This document shows positions 17,498 through 25,710 of a stretch of 64,000 nt of DNA, piece after piece (position 1 is the stretch's first letter; each line of letters begins with the position of its first letter). A model generated the notes under the pieces. The model saw only the letters and a list, made by a program, of their open reading frames with translations, did not search any database and had not been told where the DNA came from. The stretch is from contig JAVYTR010000002.1 of assembly GCA_038728585.1 (NCBI GenBank), positions 124,001 to 188,000 of the forward strand. Reading direction: 5' to 3'. Both the position numbers and the translations under genes were made by a program. This DNA is from Conexivisphaerales archaeon (GTDB taxonomy: Archaea; Thermoproteota; Nitrososphaeria; Conexivisphaerales; DTJL01).

Positions 17498-18478
17498 TTA
17501 CAAAACAAACTGGACCTTTATCGCTTCGCCGCCTGAAGCTTCCCTGAACGCTTGCTCGAAGTCTTCAAGAGAATATGTTGATGTTAGAAGCCTCCTGATA
17601 TCAACACTTCCTTCTGCTAGTAGCTTGATTGCATCATCGAACGGCCCGCACCTTGAACCCTGTATCCTTACTTCCTTCACAACCGCCTTTGTTATATCAA
17701 ACCTTGCTTTCAGACCATGAGTGCTCTTTACGTGAATAGTTCCTCGTGGTCTGACCAAGTCAACTGCCATCGCTAACCCATCTTCATTCCCTGTTGCTTC
17801 AACCACGTGGTCAAAGCCGTTTCCATCCACAAGCTGAACACACTTTTCGGATTCCTCACTTGTGAATACAGCATCAGCCCCCAGCTGCTTTGCTATCTCC
17901 AGCTTGCTTCGTCTCTTACCCAGAACTGCGATAAGTGAAGGCCTTGCTAGCTTCAGCACCTGCAGTATGAGCAGAGCTAATCTACCACTCCCGACTATCA
18001 GTATGCTCTCGCCTTCTCTCACCGATGCCATCTTGGTCAACTGCACTGCTGCAGCCAGAGGCTCTATGAAGGCAGCTTCTTCGTCTGAGATGCTGTCGGG
18101 AACTTTGTGCAGGTTTCTCGCTGGAACGGAAAGCCTTTCTGCAAAACCTCCATCTCTGCTTATGCCAAGTGTCTGAATGTTCTTGCAATGGGTGTTCATA
18201 TTTCTTCTGCAGAAATAACAGGTTCCGCATGAGACGTTGATTTCAGAAACGACCCTGTCCTCCCTCCTAAGGTCTGAACGATGCTTTACTTCTTCGACTA
18301 CACCGAAGAGCTCATGTCCAAGTATAAGGGGCTCTCTTATCTTATAATCTCCCTTTGCTATTGCTATGTCAGTTCCGCAGATCCCTGCTCTTTTAATTCT
18401 GATTACAGAATCATCAGCCGCTACCTTCAAATTCACATCAAGGAGATGAAGACCTGATTCAAAGACCAGAGCTTTCAT
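17498..18478 (-). CDS. Zinc-dependent medium-chain alcohol dehydrogenase
   Basis: A 326-residue MDR-family dehydrogenase. GICGTDIAI supplies the catalytic-zinc Cys, GHELFGVVEEV the zinc His and Glu, and the structural-zinc lobe is intact as CGTCYFCRRNMNTHC. The nucleotide-binding region appears as ILIVGSGRLALLILQ. The sequence is closest in flavour to threonine/sorbitol dehydrogenases acting on polyols or amino alcohols. It sits alone with about 190 non-coding bases upstream. The exact substrate is not visible. Confidence 0.85.
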   Translation of the reverse strand: MKALVFESGLHLLDVNLKVAADDSVIRIKRAGICGTDIAIAKGDYKIREPLILGHELFGVVEEVKHRSDLRREDRVVSEINVSCGTCYFCRRNMNTHCKNIQTLGISRDGGFAERLSVPARNLHKVPDSISDEEAAFIEPLAAAVQLTKMASVREGESILIVGSGRLALLILQVLKLARPSLIAVLGKRRSKLEIAKQLGADAVFTSEESEKCVQLVDGNGFDHVVEATGNEDGLAMAVDLVRPRGTIHVKSTHGLKARFDITKAVVKEVRIQGSRCGPFDDAIKLLAEGSVDIRRLLTSTYSLEDFEQAFREASGGEAIKVQFVL

Positions 18479-18670
18479 CGCATTCCCATCAGGTGATGCC
18501 GTATCTATCTGTTTGTGTTCAATCAGAATTGCCTGGTTTGATTGCAGAAGTATCGCATTCCTTCATCTTGCATTCTATACGGAACAGAATCATCTCCTGA
18601 ACCATGGATGCGGGGTCAGATTGCAATCTCAAAAGAGGTAAAGAATTTTCAGTGTGTCGGGAAAAGGGGG

Positions 18671-19090
18671 TTATGTCTGCTCAATCACCTTTTTTATGGT
18701 CTTGAATACATATTCTGCATCCTTGAGAGAAATTAAAGCATCGTTCTTGGAAAAGAGGCTACCTGGAGGCTTGTTTGCTACCTCCAGGCCATACATGCTT
18801 GCAGCTCTCTTACTCGCCAAATCAGAAGATATCTCCGATATTCTGTCGACTTCGCTGCGGAGCCAATCGGGAAACCTGTCAATCACTTGCTTCAGTATCT
18901 TGCCTATGTCGTGCTCCTTCGGGTATTCTACATTTCTTGACCTGAGCGCTGCCTTCAGCGAGAGTTCAACACACTCCTGACTGAACCTGACAACGTCCGG
19001 GTAACTGGCTTCGGATAGCGCTAGCGATGCACTTTTGAGTCTTGTTTCTGCTCTTTTCATGTAATCCTTTGCCATCTCGAGCAGATCCAA
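18671..19090 (-). CDS. HEPN domain protein
   Basis: A 139-residue all-helical HEPN protein. The conserved core is visible as SYPDVVRFSQECVELSLKAAL followed by KEHDIGKIL, which matches the classic HEPN family (nucleotide-binding, PF05168 type). The R-x4-H-x-Y motif that marks the active RNase branch (HepT/DUF86) is not seen. The only R...H near the expected place has seven residues between. It starts 13 bases after the stop of a minimal-type nucleotidyltransferase, forming the well-known MNT/HEPN pair. Translation may begin at TTG 19090 or ATG 19075. Confidence 0.8.
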   Translation of the reverse strand: MDLLEMAKDYMKRAETRLKSASLALSEASYPDVVRFSQECVELSLKAALRSRNVEYPKEHDIGKILKQVIDRFPDWLRSEVDRISEISSDLASKRAASMYGLEVANKPPGSLFSKNDALISLKDAEYVFKTIKKVIEQT

Positions 19091-19103
19091 TCAAGACACC
19101 CTG

Positions 19104-19823
19104 TCATGCAGATTTGGGGAGAAGCCAGTAGTAACTGTCGTCAGGTAACGTTATCTTCCTCGCACCTCTCTGATAGAGCTTCATCTTCAGTTCATTAAGC
19201 TTGCTCTTGACAAACTCACCCTTGTCTATTATTGCTATAGAGCCTTCTGCCAGGTCAAGAAAGAAAGGCTGTTCAACATCGAGTTCCTGAGGGGTGATGC
19301 TGAGTACATCTATGAGAGGATATATGTGTTCTTTCTGCCAGAGCAGATTCAGCCATGCCTCCAGATGATGGGTATAGATGATCGAATTTAACAGCCTTAC
19401 CCTTCTGAAATATTCTTCAGGAAGACCTGATGAGACGACGAAGATGTCTATATCGCTTTCCCTTGTGGTCTTGTTTCTTGCGAGAGAGCCGAATAATAAC
19501 AGGCTCTTGAGGTCCGGTCCTAGCTCTTCGATCAGTTTAGCCACTGCAAGTTCACAGACTGGAAGCCTCAACTCGTCCTTGATGAGGCTAGGCCATCTGT
19601 TAATCGAAGACTGTATAGCTACAATAGGGTGAACAAGCCTGTATTGTCTTTTTTTAAACACTCTTACCCAGCCTCTTTGTTTAAGCCTAAAGAGAGCAAT
19701 CGAGGTCAGCTCACTTTCAGGAAATACTTGCTTGGCGACTCTGACTTCGAACGGAAGAAATCCAAAATGTTGCATGAGTATTGCATAAGTGTTCAGTAGC
19801 CACGGCGGCAGACCTGAATTCAT
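19104..19823 (-). CDS. Nucleotidyltransferase-domain protein with N-terminal winged helix (MNT-type)
   Basis: A 239-residue protein. Residues about 1-75 look like a winged helix (SELTSIALFRLKQRGWVRVFKKRQYRLV). Residues about 105-150 carry the polymerase-beta-like nucleotidyltransferase core with the exact GS-x10-D-x-D motif (GSLARNKTTRESDID). MNT proteins paired with HEPN can act as antitoxins that add AMP to the partner. The fused DNA-binding-like domain suggests autoregulation, and a perfect 7-3-7 palindrome overlaps its own start codon. A TATA box lies 29 bases upstream. Confidence 0.82.
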   Translation of the reverse strand: MNSGLPPWLLNTYAILMQHFGFLPFEVRVAKQVFPESELTSIALFRLKQRGWVRVFKKRQYRLVHPIVAIQSSINRWPSLIKDELRLPVCELAVAKLIEELGPDLKSLLLFGSLARNKTTRESDIDIFVVSSGLPEEYFRRVRLLNSIIYTHHLEAWLNLLWQKEHIYPLIDVLSITPQELDVEQPFFLDLAEGSIAIIDKGEFVKSKLNELKMKLYQRGARKITLPDDSYYWLLPKSA

Positions 19824-19838
19824 TACCTAACAGGTAAT
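19822..19838. promoter_or_regulatory. Perfect palindrome over the MNT start codon, likely operator
   Basis: ATTACCT-AAC-AGGTAAT is a perfect 7-base inverted repeat with a 3-base centre. It overlaps the ATG (19821-19823 on the minus strand) and sits just downstream of the TATA box at 19848-19856, where a bound protein would block transcription. The winged helix in the MNT protein is the obvious candidate to bind it. Confidence 0.6.
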
Positions 19839-20156
19839 AATTTCTAGCTTATTAAGATTTGCTGCCATGCAGTAAAAGACAGCATTCCATCTTTCAAAGA
19901 TAGAAAATGCTAATCTTCTCAGGCGATTTTACTCAATCATAGAGAGGAACAGGTGATTGAAGTAATGATGCTGCAGCCGTGCAAGCAAACAATAGATGAG
20001 GTGAGTATCAGACCTTTGCATCTCTACTGCCTTGGAGAAATCGCAACCATTGATATAGCAACGTTGCTTTTTGACAGTTCAGGTCAAACAACAGATAAAA
20101 GATTCTGAACAGAATTTATCTGACATCTATCTTCCTAAACCCTAGCTTCATAATAA
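19839..20156. other. Intergenic region without a confident gene
   Basis: This is most of the longest gap in the window (19824-20200), between the divergent MNT/HEPN pair and the exported protein gene. It is AT-rich and holds the promoters of both sides at its ends. A 51-codon frame opens at GTG 19953 and closes at 20108, but it has no recognisable motif, no clear TATA box at the right distance and no neighbour support, so I do not call it a gene. I see no RNA-like structure. Confidence 0.5.
19848..19856 (-). promoter_or_regulatory. TATA box for the MNT/HEPN pair
   Basis: CTTAATAAG read on the minus strand, centred 29 bases before ATG 19823. The box itself is a near-palindrome. Confidence 0.5.
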
Positions 20157-20165
20157 TTAAATATA
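20157..20165 (+). promoter_or_regulatory. TATA box of the exported 18-cysteine protein gene
   Basis: TTAAATATA lies about 40 bases before ATG 20201. The resulting short leader would contain the purine-rich AAGGAAAGGA directly before the ATG, a plausible ribosome binding site, so this gene is probably not leaderless. Confidence 0.5.
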
Positions 20166-20200
20166 ACCTCTCGGTCTCAAGCCGCTTTTGAAGGAAAGGA

Positions 20201-22252
20201 ATGATAAGAACCGGAAAGGCAATTGTGTTATCACTAGTCGTAGTCTTAAGCATGATGTTCCCTAACTTTGCAGTTTATGCAGCAACTCCTTCAGTCAGCC
20301 TTTTCAGGCCATCTGCTCCGACTTTTGTGGGTACTGCTGGCAATTTCCTGTCAGGACCTTACACAGTTCCCTCAGCTTTTACCTCAGGTACAGCTCAGTC
20401 GTCATCTACCTCTACGTCCTCTCCTCAGGAGTACACTCCAAATAACGACCTTAATGTAAAGAACGTCAATTCTATGGCTGTACCAGACCCTCCTTCAGTA
20501 AGCTGTCCAGGTGTAAACTGTCAGAGTGTCAGTAGTGAAGCAGGGGGAGCAACTACCCAGAAGTTTGCCCTTAACGCCGCCCAGAACCGCCAAACTTTTG
20601 GCTACACTATCGAACCTCCTGACCAAGGGCTCTGCGCGAACAGTCAGTACGTTATGGAGATAGTCAACGTGGGAAATGTACAGGTGTTCAGCGCATCTAA
20701 TCTGCAGCCCGTCTCAGGAGTTGTTTCCCTTGACAGTCTGATGGGCCTGACATCACTGGGATGGGGGAGCGGAGGAGATGTAATGTGCCAGTACGACCCA
20801 GGCAACGGTGGACACTGGATAATCACAGAGTTCGTTTCAACAACTCCAGAACCATTCAGCCCGTTTTCGGGATGCTTCGCTGGTGTGTTCGACACATGTA
20901 GAGAAGGCATAGCAGTTAGTGTGAGCAACAATCCAATGGGCTCTTACTATGTCTACTTTCTAGATCCGAACAAAGTGAACAACGACCCAGGTAAAGGCTA
21001 TCTTTTGAACGACTTTACAAAGATAGCGATCTCTGGTAACGCATTGCTGCTCTTTTACGACGAATTCAACCTGAACAGCAGCACAATTCCCCGCTGTCCT
21101 GAATTCGGATGTTTCGGGTTCAACGGTGCGCAAGAGTTTGCATTTAACAAGAATGCATTGGAGCAGGGGAAGCCTGCGAGTTCAGTCAACGTCGCATATG
21201 AGAACATGGGAAACGCTAAGAACCTCTATCCTATACCTGAGAACAGACCTTTCCAGCCTGAATCTGCCAGCTGTTTTGCTGGTCGCTATGCCGGAGCTGT
21301 ATGTTGGTATCAGGTTATACCAGCTCAGACAAGTGGCGGATCATCTGATACAGACCAGGCATACATGGTCGCAGCGTTGGACTTCTTCGGTATGGGGGAT
21401 AACCGCTTGGCCGTCTTCTCCTGGAATGGCCTGTCAGGCCTGAGCAGCGAAAACTGCAGCAAGTGCAACAAGATAACGTTCGGAGGAGAACTTCTGACTA
21501 CACAGCTTGTGTACATGGACGAAGGATTTTCTTGCCCCGCATCACAAGGTGGATTCTGCGGACTGGGCTCACAGAGGAGCGGCCTGACTCCGCTCGGTGA
21601 TCTATGTACTGTATTCGGCCTAAACTCTACTGCTGTATCATCCTGCCCTGAATCAGGTATTGCGAGCAACGGCGACGGAACAACACAGGCCTGGAATTCT
21701 GGAGGTGTTGTATGGACTTCTGTAAGCACCCTGATTGTTCAGAACTACAAATCGGGCAAAAGTGAAACCCATATAGGGGTTGCTTATTGGGCAGTCAATC
21801 CTTCAGAAATTGAGATAGTCAAACAGGGGTACGTGACTGCTGCACATGCGGACCTGGAGTTTCCCTCAATAGCAGTAAGTCAGGATGGAAACGCTTTGAT
21901 GGCCTTCACCTTATCAGGGAGTGATTACTATCCCAGTTCTGCCTATGTATGGCTCGGTAGCGGACAATCTATACATATCACTGCGGCGGGCAAAGCGCCT
22001 CAGGATGGATTCACAGAGTATCTGGGTTACCCACCAACATCTAATACGAGACCGAGATGGGGAGACTACAGCCAGGCTGTGTTTGTGCCAGCTACGGGGA
22101 AGATATTCTTCGCAACCCAATACATACAGTATCCTAACTGCAACGACCAAGCATTCCTTAATGGAGCTCTAAGTGGAACAGGTCTGACATGCGGCGGGAC
22201 TAGGGCAATATTTGCAAACTGGGGAACATCAATAAGCTACATCAGCAGTTGA
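20201..22252 (+). CDS. Large exported cysteine-rich protein
   Basis: A 683-residue protein with a clear Sec-type signal peptide (basic MIRTGK, then a hydrophobic stretch, cut probable after VYA near residue 27). A Ser/Thr-rich linker runs to about residue 75, followed by a long domain rich in Gly, Asn and aromatic residues. There are 18 cysteines, all after the signal peptide, many in close pairs such as SCPGVNC, RCPEFGC, NCSKC and SCPASQGGFC. I see no C-terminal membrane anchor or catalytic signature. The even cysteine count and their spacing suggest several disulfides, for which the VKOR/DUF929 pair in this window would be the natural catalyst. The function is unknown; the domain may be a beta-propeller-like enzyme or an adhesive surface protein. 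Confidence 0.75.
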   Translation: MIRTGKAIVLSLVVVLSMMFPNFAVYAATPSVSLFRPSAPTFVGTAGNFLSGPYTVPSAFTSGTAQSSSTSTSSPQEYTPNNDLNVKNVNSMAVPDPPSVSCPGVNCQSVSSEAGGATTQKFALNAAQNRQTFGYTIEPPDQGLCANSQYVMEIVNVGNVQVFSASNLQPVSGVVSLDSLMGLTSLGWGSGGDVMCQYDPGNGGHWIITEFVSTTPEPFSPFSGCFAGVFDTCREGIAVSVSNNPMGSYYVYFLDPNKVNNDPGKGYLLNDFTKIAISGNALLLFYDEFNLNSSTIPRCPEFGCFGFNGAQEFAFNKNALEQGKPASSVNVAYENMGNAKNLYPIPENRPFQPESASCFAGRYAGAVCWYQVIPAQTSGGSSDTDQAYMVAALDFFGMGDNRLAVFSWNGLSGLSSENCSKCNKITFGGELLTTQLVYMDEGFSCPASQGGFCGLGSQRSGLTPLGDLCTVFGLNSTAVSSCPESGIASNGDGTTQAWNSGGVVWTSVSTLIVQNYKSGKSETHIGVAYWAVNPSEIEIVKQGYVTAAHADLEFPSIAVSQDGNALMAFTLSGSDYYPSSAYVWLGSGQSIHITAAGKAPQDGFTEYLGYPPTSNTRPRWGDYSQAVFVPATGKIFFATQYIQYPNCNDQAFLNGALSGTGLTCGGTRAIFANWGTSISYISS

Positions 22253-22258
22253 CAAAAA

Positions 22259-22274
22259 TTATTTTTTTATTCTT
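22259..22274 (+). terminator. T-rich terminator after the exported protein gene
   Basis: Seven bases after the stop codon begins TTATTTTTTTATTCTT, including a run of seven T. Archaeal RNA polymerase commonly stops at such runs. No strong hairpin precedes it. Confidence 0.5.
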
Positions 22275-22364
22275 AAAGCCTAACATGGGTTATGCTGCAG
22301 ATCATAGGACTTCAGACAGTTCTACAATTGCAGCTTGAGAAGAGATAGGGTGTATGACCTTTCT

Positions 22365-23591
22365 CTAAAGACCCAACGATGAGCGAACTATGGAAAACAG
22401 CTCCCTTGCAGCCATGGAAGGATGCTTTACAGAAAGCCTTACGATCGTGCTTGGTGTGAAATCAGCCTTGATGAAGGTAAGGAATTCATCGCAACTGAAC
22501 TGGTCTATCATGGCTATCTCTCTGTCCCAGCCTTCATCGTCAAGTCCAAGCCATCTGGATTGAACTTTACTTGCAGTTTCTATTCTTCTCTTCATTTCAT
22601 TCTTCACCGTGGCTTCATACCTGCTGGAGAGGTATTCTTTCCCGGTTCTGAGCTGGTCTGCAGCTGATTCTCCGCATAACCTGCCGTACTTTATGGCAAA
22701 GCGAATCCCCTCCAGCACCAGCGGGTTCACCTGGCCTGCCGCATCGCCCACCATAGCGTAGCCATTTCCGACAAACCAGTCTCTGAGACCTTGGTTGGGA
22801 ACCATACCAAAGTGAAACTCTATGGGTTCTATCCTTCCCAGGTCAGCCAGAGGACCCGGCCTCTTAGAAAGAAGATTGTCAAGCCAGTCTGCCGGGTTGA
22901 TATCTGAATCAGGTTTCCCTATTCCTACGCCTATCCTTGCCCTTTTCTTTCCCAGCGGGAAGACCCAGGCATACCCAGCAGGAGAATATTGCTTTCCGAC
23001 CATCAGCATCCAGGAATCTTCGTCAAGTTTGTCAACATAAGCCTCATACTCAGCCCCTACGCCAAACCTGCTCCAAGCATTAACACCTTCCACCTGCTTG
23101 GTCAGGAAGGAATGAAAACCACTTGCATCTATCAGTACATCCTGACCGAATTCTACAGATTTGCCTCCTCTCTCTGAAGAAACCACACCAGTTATTTCAG
23201 TTTGTTCCGGCTCTGAGTTAGTGACAACCTTGCTTGCCCTGCAACCCAGAAATATTTCAGCCCCCTTATCAGCAGCATTCTCAGCAAGTCTTTGATAAAG
23301 AGCTCTTACATTCAGGACGCATGCTGCATCACGAGAGCATGATATTTCTGAGGATCCTTTTGGAGAAAAGAACCTGAAAGAATGTATCGGATGGTAAAGC
23401 TCGCTTGGGATCCCGAGAGCTTCAGCATCGCTCTGCCAAGTGACGCCGCTCGTCCTGACACGCATTGCGACCGCATCTTCCTGCTCAAGAAGTGCCACCT
23501 TCATTCCTTTTGAAGCTGCAGATTCAGCCGCAGAGCAGCCAGCCGGGCCAGCTCCTATTACAACGACGTCAAATTTTCTCTTTGATTGCAT
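22365..23591 (-). CDS. Geranylgeranyl reductase family flavoprotein
   Basis: A 408-residue FAD protein of the geranylgeranyl reductase/digeranylgeranylglycerophospholipid reductase family. The N-terminal dinucleotide motif VVVIGAGPAGCSAAESAA, the FAD contact near residue 285 (GYAMVGDAAGQVNPL followed by GIRFAI) and the intervening YAWVFPLGKKRARIGVG strand are characteristic. Family members saturate isoprenoid chains of archaeal lipids or of quinones. It is the second gene of a unit that begins with a 64-codon zinc-binding protein ending two bases before its start. The reductant is usually ferredoxin or F420, neither of which is encoded nearby. Confidence 0.85.
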   Translation of the reverse strand: MQSKRKFDVVVIGAGPAGCSAAESAASKGMKVALLEQEDAVAMRVRTSGVTWQSDAEALGIPSELYHPIHSFRFFSPKGSSEISCSRDAACVLNVRALYQRLAENAADKGAEIFLGCRASKVVTNSEPEQTEITGVVSSERGGKSVEFGQDVLIDASGFHSFLTKQVEGVNAWSRFGVGAEYEAYVDKLDEDSWMLMVGKQYSPAGYAWVFPLGKKRARIGVGIGKPDSDINPADWLDNLLSKRPGPLADLGRIEPIEFHFGMVPNQGLRDWFVGNGYAMVGDAAGQVNPLVLEGIRFAIKYGRLCGESAADQLRTGKEYLSSRYEATVKNEMKRRIETASKVQSRWLGLDDEGWDREIAMIDQFSCDEFLTFIKADFTPSTIVRLSVKHPSMAARELFSIVRSSLGL

Positions 23592-23593
23592 CG

Positions 23594-23788
23594 CTACTCT
23601 GGCCTTGTCTGCTCAGTCCTTTTCATCCTCGGTCCGAAAACAAGGTCGGGAGGTGAATTCTGAAGAGGGTTTTCAGAATGGCACTTTTCGCATTCGTATC
23701 CTCTGTGATATATACAGTATCTTTCTGTCTCTGAACCGCATGTAATGCATTTCATACGCATCTTCCTCAGGTGTGGTAAGCCAACCAT
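23594..23788 (-). CDS. Small CxxC zinc-binding protein
   Basis: A protein of at most 64 residues with two CxxC pairs, CITC and CEKC, separated by about 16 residues that include a His (IYHRGYE), the pattern of a small treble-clef or zinc-ribbon protein. The C-terminal third is polar and probably disordered. Start choice is open: ATG 23788, ATG 23761 or ATG 23755, all before the first CxxC. It ends two bases before the geranylgeranyl-reductase-like gene, so it is likely its operon partner. A TATA-like GATATTTT on the minus strand is about 30 bases before ATG 23788. Confidence 0.55.
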   Translation of the reverse strand: MVGLPHLRKMRMKCITCGSETERYCIYHRGYECEKCHSENPLQNSPPDLVFGPRMKRTEQTRPE

Positions 23789-23798
23789 CGGGAAACAA

Positions 23799-23806
23799 AC
23801 TTATAA
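23799..23806. promoter_or_regulatory. Palindromic TATA element between two divergent mini zinc-protein genes
   Basis: CTTATAAG reads the same on both strands. It is centred 28 bases before ATG 23830 on the plus strand, the right distance for a leaderless start. On the minus strand it could start transcripts near 23777, ahead of the ATG choices at 23761 and 23755. Confidence 0.5.
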
Positions 23807-23829
23807 GTCTCTTGGGAAAATATCTGTCT

Positions 23830-23925
23830 ATGCAGTGTCCTGTCTGCAATTCAGCCATGATAGAAGTCCATTGCAAGGCGATTTGCAGAAGCTGCGGCTA
23901 TATCATTGACTGCTCTGACTGGTAG
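23830..23925 (+). CDS. 31-residue zinc-ribbon miniprotein
   Basis: This tiny gene has strong internal evidence. It encodes two CxxC knuckles (CPVC at residues 3-6 and CRSC at 19-22) plus Cys15 and Cys28, with the segment EVHCKAICRSCGY and a closing DCSDW. That pattern recurs in very small archaeal and bacterial zinc proteins as I know them. The TATA element 28 bases upstream supports a leaderless transcript. It is divergent from the other small zinc protein. No function is established; such proteins are thought to bind partners or nucleic acid. Confidence 0.65.
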   Translation: MQCPVCNSAMIEVHCKAICRSCGYIIDCSDW

Positions 23926-23981
23926 AGTTTTAAAAAAATCGATGCGAGACGGACCAGCACAGGCCCGAGACTTCAGGCCGC

Positions 23982-24254
23982 TTACTTTGTCAGCAGGATC
24001 TCTATACTGCTGACGTTGCTGGTTGCACCCGTCTCGCTGTCCTTGACTTGCTCGGTGTCTATCCTGATTTCCTTGACTTGCACGTCTGGCGAGAATTTCT
24101 TCCTCAGTATCTCAGCCGAGTCTACAGCGGTGCTTATGGAGCGACCTCTAGCCTTTATGGTCACTTCATTAGCCCCGTTCTGGAACAGGGTCAGACAGGC
24201 GAGTACATAGTTCATTACGGGTTTCTTTCCTATGAATACGGTGTTGTTCGACAT
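23982..24254 (-). CDS. albA: Alba DNA/RNA-binding protein
   Basis: A 90-residue Alba-family protein. It has the N-terminal [18 protein letters not shown] segment with the nucleic-acid-contact Lys pair, a [19 protein letters not shown] core and a basic loop [12 protein letters not shown], as in archaeal Alba chromatin proteins. Alba coats DNA and RNA as dimers in many archaea. Unusually for this window, the start has a good Shine-Dalgarno site (AGGGGAG on the minus strand, plus coordinates 24261-24267) about eight bases upstream, with a TATA box beyond it. Confidence 0.92.
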   Translation of the reverse strand: MSNNTVFIGKKPVMNYVLACLTLFQNGANEVTIKARGRSISTAVDSAEILRKKFSPDVQVKEIRIDTEQVKDSETGATSNVSSIEILLTK

Positions 24255-24292
24255 ACTAGACTCCCCTTCTAAGCTATAGCTGAAATTGTACC

Positions 24293-24303
24293 TTTTAATA
24301 ACT
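24293..24303 (-). promoter_or_regulatory. TATA box for the Alba gene
   Basis: AGTTATTAAAA on the minus strand lies about 40 bases before ATG 24254. The short leader between carries the Shine-Dalgarno site AGGGGAG. Confidence 0.45.
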
Positions 24304-24366
24304 TTTCTTTTTGTGATTAAAACGGCTCAGCTGTATAGAGGCCAGATTTAAGCCTTCTGAGCTACT

Positions 24367-25677
24367 TCATCTGTAGGACTTGGTTCCCCACTTCTTCAGA
24401 GCAGTCTTGAGCTCCTTGCTTTTGTCAGCATAATCCTGAATATCTATACCATTCATGTACGCATCTATGGCATCCCTCAGGGCCTTCGCCCCAGCTCTAC
24501 CGCCATCAGGATGACCCCATATCCCTCCTCCCATCTGGACTATGATATCTGTCCCCAGCATATCAAGTAGAGGGTACAGTATACCAACGTGCAGCCCACC
24601 TGAACTGACAGGAAAGACATCCTTCAATCCATGCCAGTCTTGCCTGAAAGCAGGAAAGGTTGGGCTTCTATTCTCTCTAGAAAGGTTGGAGGTTAGCTTC
24701 TCTTTCAGCGTCAGCACTTCTTCCCTGCTGCTCTCCAGCTTACCTATCACTGTACCTATATGAAGCTGGTCCACACCTATTAGCCTGGCGGTCTCAGCAA
24801 CAACAAGCATAGACATCCCATGCTTTGGATTTCTCGTGAATGCGGCGTGGAAAGCTCTGTGTGCATGTATGGCTAGACCCAGCTCTTCGCAGGTTCTCTT
24901 TATAGTCTGAAGTGCTGCCCAGCCTGTGGTCAAGATATCCACCATGACATACTCTCCTCCAGCATCCTTCACAAGCCTAGCTCTCTTCTTCATTTCATCC
25001 GTCTCAGCTGTGATGTTTATCAGGTAGCTCTTCTTCTCTCCTGTCTCCTTTTCAGCCTTGTCCCTCAGTTTGAACGTAGTATCCACTCTCTTTTGGAATG
25101 TGTTGAACGACTGGCTGGAGAGGTTCTCGTCATCCTTGAGCAGGTCCAAGCCGCCAATCCAGGCCTGATAGCCGTTCTGGGCATGTTCCTCGTAAGTAAG
25201 ACCTACCTTGGGCTTTGGGACAGAGGCGGTCAGAGGCCTTGCCTTCACCTTCATGAAACTCCTGATACCCTCCTTCCCGAATAGCGGGCCAGAAAACGAC
25301 CTGACTATACTTCTTGGCCAGCTTACGTCGATGAGTCTGAGATTTTTTACCGCCTTCATACCGAACACGTTTCCTGCTATGGAGCTCAGAATTTGTGGCA
25401 TATTACCAAGTTCAAAGAGCTCCGAAGGATAGGAGACTTTCACAAAGTTTCCATCTATCTCATAGGCAGCAGCCATCAGCCTCTTTACGAGAGGGGTCAG
25501 GGTTGTCAGCGTCGACCATGTCCCCACGCTGCTTTCAGAGGCAACCCTTCCAGCTGCATCTTCCATTGTGAATCCTTCTGCAGGCTCGACATAAAACAAA
25601 GCAACAAGCTCATCATCACCTGGCTTGTAACCCAGGCGGACGAAGTCGTGGTACCATTCCACAGAATCTTCGGGCAT
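24367..25677 (-). CDS. rbcL: Form III ribulose-bisphosphate carboxylase large chain
   Basis: A 436-residue archaeal RuBisCO. All catalytic positions can be matched to the spinach enzyme: Glu60/Thr65 in ESSVGTWS, Asn123 in GNVFG, Lys175/Lys177 in PKPK, the carbamylated Lys201 with Asp203/Glu204 in GGLDLLKDDEN, His294/Arg295 in AHRAFH, His327 in LHIGT, Lys334 in IGKLE, and the phosphate loops SSGG and MGGGIWGHP. It should therefore be active, unlike form IV. In archaea, form III works in AMP/nucleoside breakdown to 3-phosphoglycerate. I start at ATG 25677, where family similarity begins (MPEDSVEWYHDFV) and a TATA box sits 29 bases upstream; the frame is open 30 codons further. It lies beside cytosine deaminase and a nucleobase permease. 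Confidence 0.93.
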   Translation of the reverse strand: MPEDSVEWYHDFVRLGYKPGDDELVALFYVEPAEGFTMEDAAGRVASESSVGTWSTLTTLTPLVKRLMAAAYEIDGNFVKVSYPSELFELGNMPQILSSIAGNVFGMKAVKNLRLIDVSWPRSIVRSFSGPLFGKEGIRSFMKVKARPLTASVPKPKVGLTYEEHAQNGYQAWIGGLDLLKDDENLSSQSFNTFQKRVDTTFKLRDKAEKETGEKKSYLINITAETDEMKKRARLVKDAGGEYVMVDILTTGWAALQTIKRTCEELGLAIHAHRAFHAAFTRNPKHGMSMLVVAETARLIGVDQLHIGTVIGKLESSREEVLTLKEKLTSNLSRENRSPTFPAFRQDWHGLKDVFPVSSGGLHVGILYPLLDMLGTDIIVQMGGGIWGHPDGGRAGAKALRDAIDAYMNGIDIQDYADKSKELKTALKKWGTKSYR

Positions 25678-25700
25678 AGGGTAGCGTGGCAGAAATGATA

Positions 25701-25710
25701 GTAGATAAAC
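25701..25710 (-). promoter_or_regulatory. TATA box of the RuBisCO gene
   Basis: GTTTATCTAC on the minus strand, centred 29 bases before ATG 25677; it supports the shorter start. Confidence 0.4.

Noticed and set aside
19953-20108. A 51-codon frame in the largest gap, starting at GTG.
   Set aside because: No motif, no well-placed TATA box, no ribosome site and no neighbour support.
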